Shown: one piece after another, positions 1-14,400 of the stretch
How the letters are laid out: the number at the start of each line of letters is the position of its first letter
Position numbering within the stretch: the stretch's first letter is position 1
Notes under the pieces: model-generated
The model's input: the letters and a program-made list of their open reading frames with translations, nothing else
The model's database searches: none
What the model was told of the DNA's origin: nothing
Made by a program: the position numbers and the translations under genes
From: Anaeramoeba ignava
Taxonomy: Eukaryota > Metamonada > Anaeramoebidae
Assembly (NCBI GenBank): GCA_028826165.1
Contig: JAPDFW010000115.1
Coordinates: 118,564 to 182,563 of the forward strand
Length of the DNA stretch: 64,000 nt
Reading direction: 5' to 3'

Positions 1-3000
1 ATTTCTCCATTTTGATCAGTCAAATATAAAGTTGGGAATGAATTGATAATTTCTTTTTCCATTGCATTTTGTAAAGTAATTGGATCTTCCATTATACTTC
101 TAATAATTGATTTTGTCAATTCAAACAATCCATCGAAAAAGTTTTGGTGTTCAATTTCTAAATTAATTATAAGTTCCAAACCACCTAATTTTGTAAAAAG
201 AGAAGCATAATCAAAATGATAAACCATTTTGGATATAAATTGTAAAAGAGCTTGAATTCCAAGAGCATCTGATTTTATTTTCAAAAGATTAATAGAAATA
301 TCAATAAATCTTTGTTTGTAATTTGAATCCAAAATAAATTTCACAGCTTTTTGTTGTTGTTCATCTTCCATTGTTTCAATTTGTTCTGGGATTTTCAAAA
401 TATGAGGAAATAAAACTTCAAGTAATAATAAAGAAGAAGTAACAAAAGGTTCCCAAATTAATGTTTTCTTTTCTGAATCAGTAATTGAAATTGTGGGTTC
501 TGATGTATATGATTGAATAAATTTATCCAGTATTGAACACAATGTTTCAACAATTCCATCTTGTATTGAGATCATGATTAATTGTTCATTCTGTTCTTTT
601 TGTTTCATAATTTCAATATCTTCTTTTGAATCAACTTTGTAATTTGGATAACTATAAGGTGATCTTGGTCTGACTTTTGCTTCTGAAGATTGTTGTTCTT
701 GATAATTTAAAAACAGAAGTAAAAATTGAATGAAATTCTCCATTTTACCAATTTTTGGCCATTGTTCAAGATGTTTTTTAATTCTATTATGTAAATCTGA
801 GATTATTGAAATGTAATAAACATTTGCTTCTTTTTTTCTTAAACTGTGATTTTTGATAATTTTAGAAATTGGTTCTTCTAATTCACCAAAATTTCTAGCT
901 TCAAGAATTTCAAAAAGTTGTGAAACAAGATTATTTTCTATTGAATTAATTTGACTAATTTCATCTTGATCTTGGTCTTGTTTTTGTTGTTCTTGTGTTT
1001 CATCTTCTGCATTTTGTTGAAGAGACATTTTAAGAGCCTTTTCAAGTTCAGATTCTTCAAGAGTTTTTGAAACATCTTCTGTAATAGGATTATTCAAAAT
1101 CCACTCTGTTGCTGCTTCAATATCATCACCACCAACTTGTCTTAATCCCTCTTCTGCTCTTTCTCTTGGAAATCCCATATCAACCATAATTTCAACAAGT
1201 TGTGGATTTACATAACTTCTTTGTCTACTTGGATATAAAAATGAGTTGAATTGATTCACTAGAGTTTTGCTTTCTGTTTTGGTTTTTAATTTCTCAAAAA
1301 CTTCCTCATTAGTTCCTTCAAGTGCTGTATCAAGCATAGATAAAATACTGTTCAAAAATTTATAAGGTGCAACACTTAGCTCTTTTTTCCCCCAAACTAA
1401 TGCTAGGAAATTATTTGTTACTTTGTTTTGAATAATTTTCATGAAGTTCTTCTCATCAAATTTTTGTTTTAAATTTGGAAATTCAAAATTTTTTAATGAG
1501 GATGTTATTGGTGAAGAAACAAATTTTTGAGTTGAGATCATTTGTTGAATTGAATTGATAAATTTTTCTATTGTGTTGTCAAATAGAATTTGATGTTGGC
1601 GAGTAATATTTTCTGTTTTGGGTTTTTCTTGTAAATTTTGATCTGGAATGTTTTCATTATTTGAAATTGTTTCTTTTGGTTCAGAAACGAAAAATGGGGT
1701 TTGTTTAACTAATTCGTTTAGAATTTTGATTAAAAATTCAAAACATCCATTTTGATAAACAAGAACAAGTAATAAAGAATTGAATATTTCAGGAAGATGA
1801 AGAGCGGGAACAGAAGGATTCATAAACGATTTAAAACGATCCAAAAAGGAAAATAGATAATATAATTCAGAATAAGACATTGAAGAAAGTTGAGAATTTC
1901 TGTGTGAATTGAAGAATTGAGTTGAAGTTTCTAAATTTTGTGAAATTTGTTGAGCTAATAAAATAACAGGTTTTGGTGGTGATTTACTTTCTTGAGCAAT
2001 TGCAGGATTAAAAGAAGATATAACAATATGATTTAATCCTGAAAAGAAATCAATTAAAGATGATTTAAGTTGGTTTCTGATCATTATTTGATTTTTATCT
2101 TCTTTAATTTTATCTTTTTCTTCTTTTTCTTCTTTTAATTTTTTTTCCATTCTTTTCTTGTTTTTTTCTTCCTTTTCATTACAATTTATCCATTCAATTT
2201 GATCCAATAAATTTGAAAATGATAAACATAATTCAAGAGCTTTTGGTTTTGTCCATTCTGTTAATAATGTAAGTGGAGAACCATCTCTTATACTGTGATA
2301 AGAAGCTTGTTTAACTAAATCAGAAAGTAATTGAACAAGACTTGTAAATCTCGAAAGTTGATTTTTAGAATCTGTTTTGAGAAGAAATTCAGAATCAATA
2401 TTTAATTTTTTAAGTTGTTCAAGTGTTTGATTAACAAGAACTTGAGAAACTTCTGAAATTTTTTGAGATCCAATATTTTGGAATAAACGATTGAAAAATT
2501 CAGTTCCTGTTGATAAGAAAAAGTTTGTTGGAACTTCATCTGAAAGTAAAATATTCAAGAAGAAAACAAGTCCTCTTTTTTGTATGAACATGTTTGTGTG
2601 ATTGTATGAAACTAGAAATCTTTCAAGGAATTGAGAAATGTTTTCAATATAACCTCCAATATAAGTTTCAACTATTGAATCAACTTCTTCTTTGGGTTTT
2701 TCTTTGTTTTGTTCTCTAATAGTATTTGAATATATTCCTTGGTAAATGTATTTGATCATTTCAATAATCATATTAATCATTGGTTCAAGAATTTCTGGAA
2801 GATATTGAACAACAAATTCAAAATTCAATCCTAATTCTGTTAGTGTTCTTTTTGATAAAATTGGCAAATATTTATAATCAACAAGACAAGATAAAATTGG
2901 TTGGTAAATCTTTGATGCTTTGATGAAAATCTGGCCTTGTTCATGTGAAGTGAGTCTATTGAGAATTCTTGAAAGAGTTATTAAAGAATTTGAAGAGTTT

Positions 3001-4921
3001 GGAACTATTTTATGAATTAATGAAGAAAGATTTTTGAATATTCCTGCAGATATTGTAAGTGGGATATATAAAGGTTGAGCAATAATTTGATAAAGAATTT
3101 CAATAACTGTTGTGAATAAATTAGGGTTTTTTTCACATAATTCATGATTTAATAAAATTTCATTGATTTGTTTTTTCATTGGAGAGTTTGTAATAAATTC
3201 ATCAATTTCTGTATCATTTTGTGGGAGTAAATGAGAGATTAATTTGAAAGACATTTCCAAACATTTGATTCTTTTTTGGCTGATTAATTGTGCTTTTGAA
3301 TCTGAAATTTCCTTTTGTAAATTTACGAAATCTGTTTCAATTCTTTTAAGAACATCTGTATAAAAATTTCTTTGAATAAAATATTGAACAGCATTTGTAT
3401 TTCTATTCAATAAAAAGAACCAAATCTCAATAAAATTTGTGATTATTGGTAAAATTTCTGGATTTTCATCTTTGATTAAATTAATAGTCCCAAGAATCCA
3501 TTGACTTTCATTTGTAAATAATAAAATTGCATTTGGAGTTTTTGTAATCATGAGAATAAATTTGGATAATTTTTTAAGGAATCTAAAATTATATATTGGA
3601 TCTTCTTTTAATTGATCTTCAAGATCTGCCATTAAATATTCCATTAAACCTGGAATTGTTTTTGTATCAATAACCTCTATTCTTGATGTAAATCCTGCTT
3701 TTTCAATAATTTCAGCTTGTAAAAAGGCATGTCTATAAATTGACATGAGTATTTGAATTGATAAAAATCTTAAATCCTAAATTTAATTTAAATAAATTTA
3801 ATTTACAATTAAAAAAACAAATTATTATTTATTATTTTTTTTACATTTTCAATTTTATAATCTGTTAAAGCAAGTGAATAAAGTTCTTGAACTAAATCAG
3901 GATAATTTTTTGAGATTTGTTTAATATAAGGATTATTTTGAGATGAAATTGAGAATAAAGTTTCAAAAGCTATTAATTTTGTTTTGAAATTTTGTTTCAT
4001 TCCATCAACACCTTTTTGGAAGCTTTTGAATCTATTATAATACTGATGAATTATTGGGAAAAAATATTCAGGAAGATTTTGTGTTTCTGATAAATTTTTT
4101 AGTTCATCAATTTCTGAAAACCAATTTGAAAAATTAAGTTGAATTTGTTGTAAAAGTTTTTCTTGATCTTTTTCTTCTTCTTTTTTGATAACAAATGAGA
4201 AATTCATTAAACTAGAATCAGTAATTAACTAATAATTAAAAAAAAAATAAATATTAATAATTGAAAAAAGATGAAATGTTTTTTTTTTTTACTTCTTTTT
4301 GCATTTTTAAATTTTCATCAATTTTTGCAAAATCTAAAAATGTAAATTTATGCACTTCATTTGTAATTAATGATATTTGAGAATATGTAAATAAAGATGA
4401 AAACAATTCATTTTGCCAAATTTTTGTAAATGAAGGATTTTTTGAAAATTGAGCAGAAAAATTAGAATTTGAAGGTGAAATTTTTGAATAAAGAACTTTA
4501 ACTAATTCTAAAACATAATCAGCAAAAGGTTCTCCAATATCAAGTAATCTTTTAATATATTCTTCTGAATTGTATATTCCAATGTGTGTTTTTGATTTTT
4601 TAAGGATTTGTTTTGTAAATTTTAGAACTCCAATTATTAATTCTTTATTAAATTGTTCAATGTTTGTTAAATTTTCAATAAATGATTCTTTAAGTTTTTC
4701 TTTTTCAAAAATTTCATCAAATTTGTTTAAAACTTCTATCCATCCAAAAATATCAATCTATTTTTTTTTTCCAAATAAAAATTAACAAAAATAATAAAAA
4801 TAAAAATAAAATTTTTTTTTACTTCTTTAAATGGGAATTTTTCATTTAAAATTTGAATAAATTCTTGAGAGTTTGAATCTAAACTTAAAATTTTTTTGAT
4901 AAATTCTTGTTCTTCCAATGT
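1..4921 (-). CDS. HECT-type E3 ubiquitin ligase, HUWE1/TOM1/UPL1-like, 5' part (C-terminus off the left edge)
   Basis: Large ubiquitin ligase of the HUWE1/Tom1/UPL1-2 family, which attaches ubiquitin to nuclear and cytosolic substrates. Exons seen on the minus strand: 4921-4823, 4757-4293, 4228-3845 and 3776-1. They are joined by three phase-0 introns of 64-68 bp with GTAA donors and TAG acceptors. The helical N-terminal half (DUF908/DUF913 type) includes IFGWIEVLNKFDEIFEK, which lines up with the plant UPL N-terminus. A UBA domain (LVEIMVDMGFPRERAEEGLR) lies at 1205-1085, followed by a UIM-like ALKMSLQQ near 1050. UBA then UIM is the family order. The catalytic HECT domain would lie beyond position 1 and is not seen. 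About 1,470 codons are present. No start codon is visible in the 4921 exon, so at least one exon lies further upstream. The family call is strong; the exact subfamily is inferred. Confidence 0.85.
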
Positions 4922-4979
4922 CTAAGCAAAAAAAGGAATTTTATTTATAATTTTTTTAATATTATTTTAATTTTTTTAA

Positions 4980-7801
4980 TATTATTTTATTTTTTTTAAT
5001 ATTGATTTTAATTTTGATTTTGATTTTGATTTTGATTTTGATTTTGATTTTGATTTTGATTTTGATTTTGATTTTAATTTTAATTTTGATTTTGATTTTG
5101 ATTTTAATTTTGATTTTAATTTTAATTTTGATTTTTATTTTGATTTTTATTTTGATTTTAATTTTAATTTTAATTTTGATTTTTTTAATTTTAATTTTAA
5201 TTTTAATTTTAATTTTTAATTTTTAATTTTATTTATATTTTTATTTATATTTTAATTTATATTTTAATTTTATAATTTAATTTATAATTTTATTTTAATT
5301 TTATAATTTTATTTTATTTAATTTAATTTATAATTTAATTTATAATTTTATTTATAATTTTATTTATAATTTTATTTTAATTTTTTAATTTATAATTTAT
5401 TTATAATTTAATTTATAATTTAATTTATAATTTTATTTATAATTTTATTTATAATTTTATTTATAATTTTATTGAATTTATTTATAATTTAATTTATAAT
5501 TTTATTTATAATTTTTTATAATTTATTTTTAATTTTTATTTATAATTTTATTTATAATTTTATTTATAATTTTATTTATAATTTTATTTTAATTTAATTT
5601 ATAATTTTATTTATAATTTTATTTATAATTTTATTTATAATTTTATTTATAATTTTATTTATAATTTAATTTTATTTTATTTATAATTTCAATTTTTTAA
5701 TTTATAATTTTATTTATAATTTTATTTATTTAATTTATAATTTTATTTATAATTTTTATTTATAATTTTATTTATAATTTTATTTATAATTTTATTTATA
5801 ATTTTAATTTATAATTTTATTTATAATTTTATTTATAATTTTTATTTATAATTTTATTTATAATTTTATTTATAATTTTATTTATAATTTTATTTATTTT
5901 TATTTTTAATTTTTATTTATAATTTTATTTATAATTTTATTTATAATTTTATTTATATTTTATTTATAATTTTATTTATAATTTTATTTATAATTTTATT
6001 TATAATTTAATTTATAATTTTATTTATAATTTTTATTTATAATTTAATTTATAATTTTATTTATAATTTTATTTAATTTTATTTATAATTTTATTTATAA
6101 TTTTATTTTAATTTTTATTTATAATTTTATTTATAATTTTATTTTTTTTATTTTTATAATTTTATTTATTTATTTTATTTTAATTTTTATTTATAATTTT
6201 ATTTATATTTTATTTATAATTTTATTTATAATTTTTAATTTATAATTTTATTTATAATTTTAATTTATTTTAATTTTTATTTTTTTATAATTTTATTTAT
6301 AATTTTATTTATAATTTTATTTATAATTTTATTTATAATTTAATTTATAATTTATAATTTTATTTTATTATTTTTGTAATTTATAATTTAATTTATAATT
6401 TTATTTATAATTTTATTTATAATTTTAATTTTATTTTAATTTTTATTTATAATTTTATTTATAATTTTATTTATAATTTTTATTTATAATTTATTTTATT
6501 TATATTTTTTTAATTTTATTTTAATTTATTTATAATTTTATTTATAATTTTTATTTTTAATTTTATTTTATTTAATTTTTATTTATAATTTTAATTTTTA
6601 TTAATTTTTAATTTTATATAATTTTATTTTAATTTTATTTATAATTTTATTTATAATTTTATTTATAATTTTAATTTATAATTTTTATTTATAATTTTTA
6701 TTTATAATTTTTATTTATAATTTTATTTATAATTTTATTTATAATTTTATTTATATTTTATTTTATAATTTTATTTATTTTTTATTTATAAATTTTTATT
6801 TATAATTTTATTTTATAATTTTATTTATATTTAATTTATATTTATAATTTTATTTATAATTTAATTTATAATTTTATTTTATAATTTTATTTATAATTTA
6901 ATTTATAATTTTAATTTATAATTTTATTTATTTATTTTATTTATTTAATTTAATTTAAATTTATAATTTTAATTTTATTTTTAATTTATAATTTTATTTA
7001 TAATTTAATTTATAATTTTTAATTTATAATTTTATTTATAATTTGATTTTATTTTTATTTATAATTTTATTTATAATTTATTTATATTTTATTTTATTTT
7101 TTTATAATTTTATTTATAATTTTATTTATAATTTTAATTTATAATTTTATTTATAATTTAATTTATAATTTTATTTATAATTTTAATTTATAATTTAATT
7201 TATAATTTTTTTATTTAATTTAATTTATAATTTAATTTTTAATTTTAATTTATATTTTTAATTTATAATTTTTTATAATTTTTATTTATAATTTAATTTT
7301 TATTAATTTTTAATTTTAATTTTATTTATAATTTTATTTTTTAATTTTATTTATAATTTTATTTATAATTTTATTTATAATTTTATTTTTTATTTATATT
7401 TATTTTTAATTTTAATTTTATTTTTTTTTATTTTTATTTTAATTTTATTTTTTATTTTTATTTTTATTTTTTATTTATAATTTAATTTTATAATTTAATT
7501 TATAATTTTTATTTATAATTTTATTTATAGTTTAATTTATAATTTTATTTATATTTTAATTTGTAATTTTATTTATAATTTTATTTATAATTTAATTTAT
7601 AATTTTATTTATAATTTTTATTTATATTTTGGTTTTATTTATAATTTAATTTATAATTTTATTTATAATTTTATTTATAATTTTATTTATAATTTAATTT
7701 ATAATTTAATTTATAATTTTATTTATAATTTTATTTATAATTTAATTTATAATTTTATTTATAATTTAATTTATAATTTTATTTATAATTTAATTTATAA
7801 T
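4980..7801. repeat. 2.8-kb array of a 12-bp AT satellite (TATAATTTTATT / TATAATTTAATT), led by a TTTTGA run
   Basis: The block opens at 4995-5160 with a (GATTTT)n/(AATTTT)n run. It then becomes thousands of bases of TTTATAATTTTA/TTTATAATTTAA 12-mers with only scattered G or C. No open frame here has a coding character. It most likely forms the first intron of the ligase gene or the spacer in front of it. The same 12-mer fills an intron of the PP2A gene at 9976-10556. Confidence 0.9.
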
Positions 7802-8239
7802 TTTATAAATGGTTGTGTTTTGTAAGTTGATATTGTAAAATTTCACATTTAAAAATAATAAAAAGTGTATTAAATAAAAAAGAGAGAAAAATATTTTATG
7901 TTTTAAAAATTTTAGAATTTTTTACAATTGTTTTTGTTTGTGAAAGAATTTTAATTTTCATTTTTATAAAGAAAAAAATAAAAAAAATAAAAAAAATAGA
8001 AATGAGAAAAATGAAAAAATTAAATTTAAAAAAATTAAAAAATTAAATAAAGAACTTTTTTCTTTTTTCTTTTTTATTGTTGTTTATTGATGTTTCTTTT
8101 ATTGTTTATTGTGTTTTTTTCTTACTTTCTTTTTTCTAAAAAAAATTTGAAAAAAAAAACATTGAAAATAGGAACATTTTTATTTTAAAAAAAAAAAACT
8201 TTTTATCAATCTAATTAGTTAAGCAAATTCCGAATAAAA
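7802..8239. other. Spacer between the ligase and PP2A genes
   Basis: Non-repetitive AT-rich sequence with poly-T and poly-A tracts. Both neighbours are on the minus strand, so this stretch should hold the PP2A 3' flank and the promoter of the ligase gene. Part of it (from about 8130) is duplicated inside the adjacent PP2A intron. No other gene is visible. Confidence 0.5.
7926..7961 (-). other. Candidate first coding exon of the HUWE1/UPL-like gene
   Basis: A 12-codon open stretch begins with ATG at 7961 (MKIKILSQTKTI) and ends at a GTAAAA donor in phase 0. That matches the phase-0 acceptor of the exon at 4921. If correct, intron 1 is about 3 kb and consists almost wholly of the 12-bp satellite. 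The plant family N-terminus also has a short basic stretch here. The evidence is only splice-phase agreement and position, so this is tentative. Confidence 0.3.
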
Positions 8240-10722
8240 TTATAAGAAATATTCTGGTGGTTCATCGGAAATTATTGCAGTTGCAGTTTCAGGTGAAGTT
8301 TCAAATTGTAAACTAAATTAAAAAAAATTATCCGAAATTTTTTTGTTAATTAAAAATAATTTAAAAAATAATTTAAAAAATAATTAAATTTTACAATCTT
8401 TTTGTCATTTGATCATCTACTTCCATAATTGCACCTTTATTTCCACATCTCATACAATAATTTGGTGCAGAAAAAAGTGTTACAACTTTTCCATCATGAC
8501 ATAAATTAAAACCCTAAAATTCAATTTAAAATAAAAATTTAAATTTGAATATAAATATAAATATAAATATAATAATAAATGTAAAATAAATGTTTTAAAA
8601 TATAAATATAAATATAAATATAAATATAAAAATAAATAAATATAAAATAAATATAAAATAATAATAATGTTATAAATATAATAATAAATATAAAAATATA
8701 AATGTTATAAATATAAATAATTTTATAAATATAAAAATAAAAATAAAAATAGAAAATATAAATATAAAATGAAAAATATAAATATAAAAATATAAATATA
8801 AATATAAATATAAATATTTTTTTTAAATATAAATATAATGTTTAAATGTTTAATTGTAAAATTTAAATATCTTTTTCTAAAAATTTGAAAAACATGAAAA
8901 TAGGAACAAAATTTTAAAAATTTTTAAAAATATAAATAATAAATATAAAATATAAAAAAATATAAGAAATATAAATGGTTCATCGGAAAATATTAAAAGT
9001 TAAGTTTAAAATATAAAGTTTCAAATTGTAATTTAAATTAAAAATTATCCGAAATTTAAATTAATTAAAAAAAATTTAAAAATAAATTTAAAAATAATTA
9101 AAATTTAAAATATTTGTCATTTGATCATATACTTCCATACATAAATATAAACATAAATATAAATATAATTAAAAATAAAATATAAATCATGACATAAATT
9201 AAAACCATAAAAATTAAACATAAAATATAAATATAAATATAAATATAAATATAAATATAAATATAAATATAAATATAAATATAAATATAAATATAAATAT
9301 AAATATAAAATAATATAAATATAAATATAAAATATAAATATAAAATATAAATATAAATATAATTATAAATATAAATATAAAATATGTAAAATATAAATAT
9401 AAATATAAAATAATAAATATAAATATAAAAATATAAATATAAATATAAAATATAAATATAAATATAAATATAAATATAAATATAAATATATAAATAAAAT
9501 ATAAATATAAATATAAATATAAATATAAATATAAATATAAATATAAATATAAATAAAATATAATAAATATAAATATAAATATAAATATAAATATAAATAT
9601 AAATATAAATATTAATATAAATATAAATATAAATATAAATATAAATATAAATATGAAATAAATATAAATATAAATATAAATATAAATATAAATATAAATA
9701 TAAATATAAAACTTACTTCCATAACTAATTGATGTGCTCTAGCTGTTAAAGTTAAACCATTTGCTTTATGGAAATTATTTGTATTATCTTTTCCAAAAGT
9801 AAAGCCAGCACCACGAGGGGAAATACCCCAACCATTTCTATCATCAGGATCTGACCACATTAAATCACACATTAATCCTTCATTCGGAATTTCTTGAAAT
9901 CTATCTAATTTTTTAAGTTGATCAATAGTTTTAAGAGCTGGTGAAAGACCTCCATGAATACAAAATATCTTTTTAATTTATAATTTTTATTTATAATTTA
10001 ATTTATAATTTTATTTATAATTTTATTTATAATTTAATTTATAATTTAATTTATAATTTTATTTATAATTTAATTTATAATTTTATTTATAATTTAATTT
10101 ATAATTTAATTTATAATTTTATTTATAATTTTATTTATAATTTAATTTATAATTTTATTTATAATTTAATTTATAATTTAATTTATAATTTAATTTATAA
10201 TTTTATTTATAATTTTATTTATAATTTTATTTATAATTTAATTTATAATTTTATTTATAATTTTATTTATAATTTTATTTATAATTTTATTTATAATTTA
10301 ATTTATAATTTTAATTTATAATTTAATTTATAATTTTATTTATAATTTTATTTATAATTTAATTTATAATTTTATTTATAATTTTATTTATAATTTTATT
10401 TATAATTTTATTTATAATTTAATTTATAATTTTATTTATATTTTAATTTATAATTTAATTTATTATTTTATTTATAATTTAATTTATATTTTTATTTATA
10501 ATTTTATTTATAATTTTATTTATAATTTAATTTATAATTTAATTTATAATTTTATTTACTTCTTGATCAATTAAAGCACCAATAGGAAGAAAATCAAATA
10601 ATTCAGTAAAATAATTCCAAACATTTGCACTTCCATATTTTTGAATGCATTCATCATAAAAACCATAAACCTTTAATTTAAAAAAAAAATAAAAATAAAT
10701 GATCAAAAAAAAACAAAATAAA

Positions 10723-10758
<36 letters not shown>

Positions 10759-11231
10759 TACTGTTGTAATTTGTCTGCTTTCATGATTTCCACGAAGAAG
10801 AGTAATACGATTGGGATAACGAGCTAAATTAAAAAAATAAAAAAATTTAAATTAAAAATTAAGTTTAAAAATTTAAATAAAAATTAAGTAAAAAAATTTA
10901 ATTAAAATTTTTTTTTACCTTTTAAAGCAACCATTGTTGTTACTGTTTCTATTGAATATAAACCTCGATCAACATAATCTCCTAAAAAAAGAAAATTTGT
11001 ATCAGGACAAGAACCTGCAATTCGAAAAAGTTCTAAAAGATCAGGAAATTGACCATGAATATCTCCACAAACTGTTACTGGACTTCTTACTGTTACTACA
11101 TTATCTTCTTTTATTAATATCTCTTTTACTTTTTCACATAATGTTTTTATTTCATATTCTGATAGTGCTCGTGAATTTAATAATTGGTCTATTTGTTGAT
11201 CTAATGTTTGTAAATTTATTATTGATTGCAT
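8240..11231 (-). CDS. Serine/threonine protein phosphatase 2A catalytic subunit
   Basis: Metal-dependent PPP-family phosphatase, the catalytic subunit of PP2A holoenzymes. Six exons splice to 930 nt, 309 aa, the same length as the human enzyme: 11231-10919, 10823-10762, 10670-10560, 9968-9717, 8513-8395 and 8312-8240. PPP signatures appear in order: [44 protein letters not shown] and [11 protein letters not shown]. The C-terminus is DEPPEYFL, ending in the Tyr-Phe-Leu tail whose leucine is carboxymethylated in PP2A; the Tyr phosphorylated in animals is kept. The TPDYFL threonine is replaced by proline. The two large introns are filled by simple repeats, and the one between exons 4 and 5 also contains a decayed copy of exons 5-6. 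PP4 and PP6 are alternatives, but length and tail favour PP2A. Confidence 0.93.
8530..9715. repeat. (ATAAAT)n microsatellite filling the PP2A exon 4-5 intron
   Basis: Hexamer ATAAAT with occasional ATAAAATAT variants, interrupted by the decayed exon copy at 8870-9215. The exon 4 donor is GTAAGT at 9716 and the acceptor is TTTTAG at 8517-8514. No coding features beyond the pseudo-copy. Confidence 0.9.
8870..9215 (-). pseudogene. Decayed tandem copy of PP2A exons 5-6 and 3' flank inside a PP2A intron
   Basis: In the same order and orientation as 8130-8520, this stretch repeats several anchors: the GAAAATAGGAACA flank, the TATAAGAAATAT and GGTTCATCGGAAA stop-codon region, GTTTCAAATTGTA, TTATCCGAAATTT, TTTGTCATTTGATCAT, and CATGACATAAATTAAAACC. 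Between anchors the original bases are replaced by ATAAAT-type repeat, the same repeat that fills the rest of the intron. It cannot code. It is a direct duplication of roughly 380 bp that has eroded into microsatellite. Confidence 0.8.
9976..10556. repeat. 12-bp AT satellite filling the PP2A exon 3-4 intron
   Basis: TTTATAATTTTA/TTTATAATTTAA 12-mers, the same family as 4980-7801, occupy almost the entire intron between donor 10559 and acceptor 9970-9969. Confidence 0.9.
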
Positions 11232-11414
11232 TTTTTGAATTTTTTAAATTTTTAACGGAAAAAAAAAAAGGAAAAAAAATGAAAAAAAAATGAAAAATGA
11301 TTTTTGTTTTTTTGATCTTTTTCTTTTTTGATCAATTTTAATTAAATTTTTTTTTTTTATCCCTTTTCTTTTTTTCCTAATTAAATTTAATTTTAGATTT
11401 TGATTTAGCAAAAC

Positions 11415-14400
11415 AACAATAAATACATTTTGAATTAATTTATAAATAATATTTATTAATTAATATTAAATTAAATATTAAATTAATATTTATTTAAATT
11501 ATTAAATAAAATTAAATAAAAAAAAGTGGAATAAATAAATAAAATACTTTTTGATAATTTTATATAAATAAATAGAATAAATAAATAAATAAATACATTT
11601 TGAATTAAATTATAAATAATATTTATTAATTAATATTAAATTAAATATTAAATTAATATTTATATAAATTATTAAATAAAATTAAATAAAAAGTGGAATA
11701 AATAAATAAAAATATTTTTGATAATTTTATATAAATAAATAGAATAAATAAATAAATAAATACATTTTTGAATTAATTTATAAATAATATTTATTAATTA
11801 ATATTAAATTAAATATTAATTTAATATTTATATAAATTATTAAATAAAAATTAAATAAAAAGTGGAATAAATAAATAAAATATTTTTAATAATTTTATAT
11901 AAATAAATAGAATAAATAAATATATAAATATATTTTGAATTAATTTATAAATAATATTTATTAATTAATATTAAATTAAATATTAAATTAATATTTATTT
12001 AAATTATTAAATAAAATTAAATAAAAAAAGTGGAATAAATAAATAAAAATATTTTTAATAATTTTATATAAATAAATAGAATAAATAAATATATAAATAT
12101 ATTTTTGAATTAATTTATAAATAATATTTATTAATTGATATTAAATTAAGTATTAAATTAATATTAATATAAATTATTAAATAAAATTAAATAAAAAGTG
12201 GAATAAATAAATAAAATATTTTTAATAATTTTATATAAATAAATAGAATAAATAAATAAATAAATATATTTTGAATTAAATTATAAATAATATTTATTAA
12301 TTAATATTAAATTAAATATTAATTTTAATATTTATATAAATTATTAAATAAAATTAAATAAAAAGTGGAATAAATAAATAAAATACTTTTTGATAATTTT
12401 ATATAAATAAATAAAATAAAAATAAACAAATAGATTTTGAATTAATTTATAAATAATATTTATTAATTAATATTAAATTAAATATTAAATTAATATTTAT
12501 TTTAAATTATTAAATAAAATTAAATAAAAAGTGGAATAAATAAATAAAATATTTTTAATAATTTTATATAAATAAATAAAATAAAAATAAATAAATACAT
12601 TTTTGAATTAATTTATAAATAATATTTATTAATTAATATTAAATTAAATATTAAATTAATATTTATATAAATTATTAAAATAAAAATTAAATAAAAAAAA
12701 GTGGAATAAATAAATAAAATATTTTTAATAATTTTATATAAATAAATAGAATAAATAAATATATAAATACATTTTGAATTAAATTATAAATAATATTTAT
12801 TAATTAATATTAAATTAAATATTAATTTAATATTTATATAAATTATTAAATAAAAATTAAATAAAAAAAAAAGTGGAATAAATAAATAAAATACTTTTTG
12901 ATAATTTTATATAAATAAATAAAATAAAAATAAACAAATAGATTTTGAATTAATTTATAAATAATATTTATTAATTAATATTAAATTAAATATTAAATTA
13001 ATATTTATTTAAATTATTAAATAAAAATTAAATAAAAAGTGGAATAAATAAATAAAATATTTTTAATAATTTTATATAAATAAATAAAATAAAAATAAAT
13101 AAATACATTTTGAATTAAATTATAAATAATATTTATTAATTAATATTAAATTAAATATTAAATTAATATTTATATAAATTATTAAATAAAATTAAATAAA
13201 AAGTGGAATAAATAAATAAAATATTTTTAATAATTTTATATAAATAAATAGAATAAAATAAAATATATAAATACATTTTTGAATTAAATTATAAATAATA
13301 TTTTATTAATTAATATTAAATTAAATATTAATTTAATATTTATTTAAATTATTAAATAAAATTAAATAAAAAGTGGAATAAATAAATAAAATATTTTTAA
13401 TAATTTTATATAAATAAATAGAATAAAATAAATATATAAATATATTTTGAATTAATTTATAAATAATATTTATTAATTAATATTAAATTAAATATTAAAT
13501 TAATATTTATTTAAATTATTAAATAAAATTAAATAAAAAGTGGAATAAATAAATAAAATATTTTTAATAATTTTTATATAAATAAATAGAATAAATAAAT
13601 AAATAAATATATTTTTGAATTAATTTATAAATAATATTTATTAATTGATATTAAATTAAGTATTAAATTAATATTAATATAAATTATTAAATAAAATTAA
13701 ATAAAAAGTGGAATAAATAAATAAAATATTTTTAATAATTTTATAAATAAATAAGAATAAATAAATATAAATATATTTTGAATTAAATTATAAATAATAT
13801 TTATTAATTAATATTAAATTAAATATTAAATTAATATTTATATAAATTATTAAATAAAAATTAAATAAAAAGTGGAATAAATAAATAAAATATTTTTAAT
13901 AATTTTATATATAAATAAATAGAATAAATAAATAAATATATTTTTGAATTAATTTTATAAATAATATTTATTAATTAATATTAAATTAAATATTAAATTA
14001 ATATTTATTTAAATTATTAAATAAAATTAAATAAAAAAAAAGTGGAATAAATAAATAAAATATTTTTGATAATTTTTATATAAATAAATAAAATAAAAAT
14101 AAATAAATACATTTTGAATTAAATTATAAATAATATTTATTAATTAATATTAAATTAAATATTAAATTAATATTTATATAAATTATTAAATAAAATTAAA
14201 TAAAAAGTGGAATAAATAAATAAAATATTTTTAATAATTTTATATAAATAAATAGAATAAATAAATATATAAATACATTTTGAATTAAAATTATAAATAA
14301 TATTTATTAATTAATATTAAATTAAATATTAAATTAATATTTATATAAATTATTAAATAAAAAAATTAAATAAAAAGTGGAATAAATAAATAAAATATTT

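Noticed and set aside
5002-5226. 74-codon open frame of Ile-Leu repeats
   Set aside because: Pure TTTTGA/TTTTAA microsatellite read in frame. The same kind of frame occurs on both strands of every hexamer repeat here (LKLK, FNFN, KIKI, QNQN).
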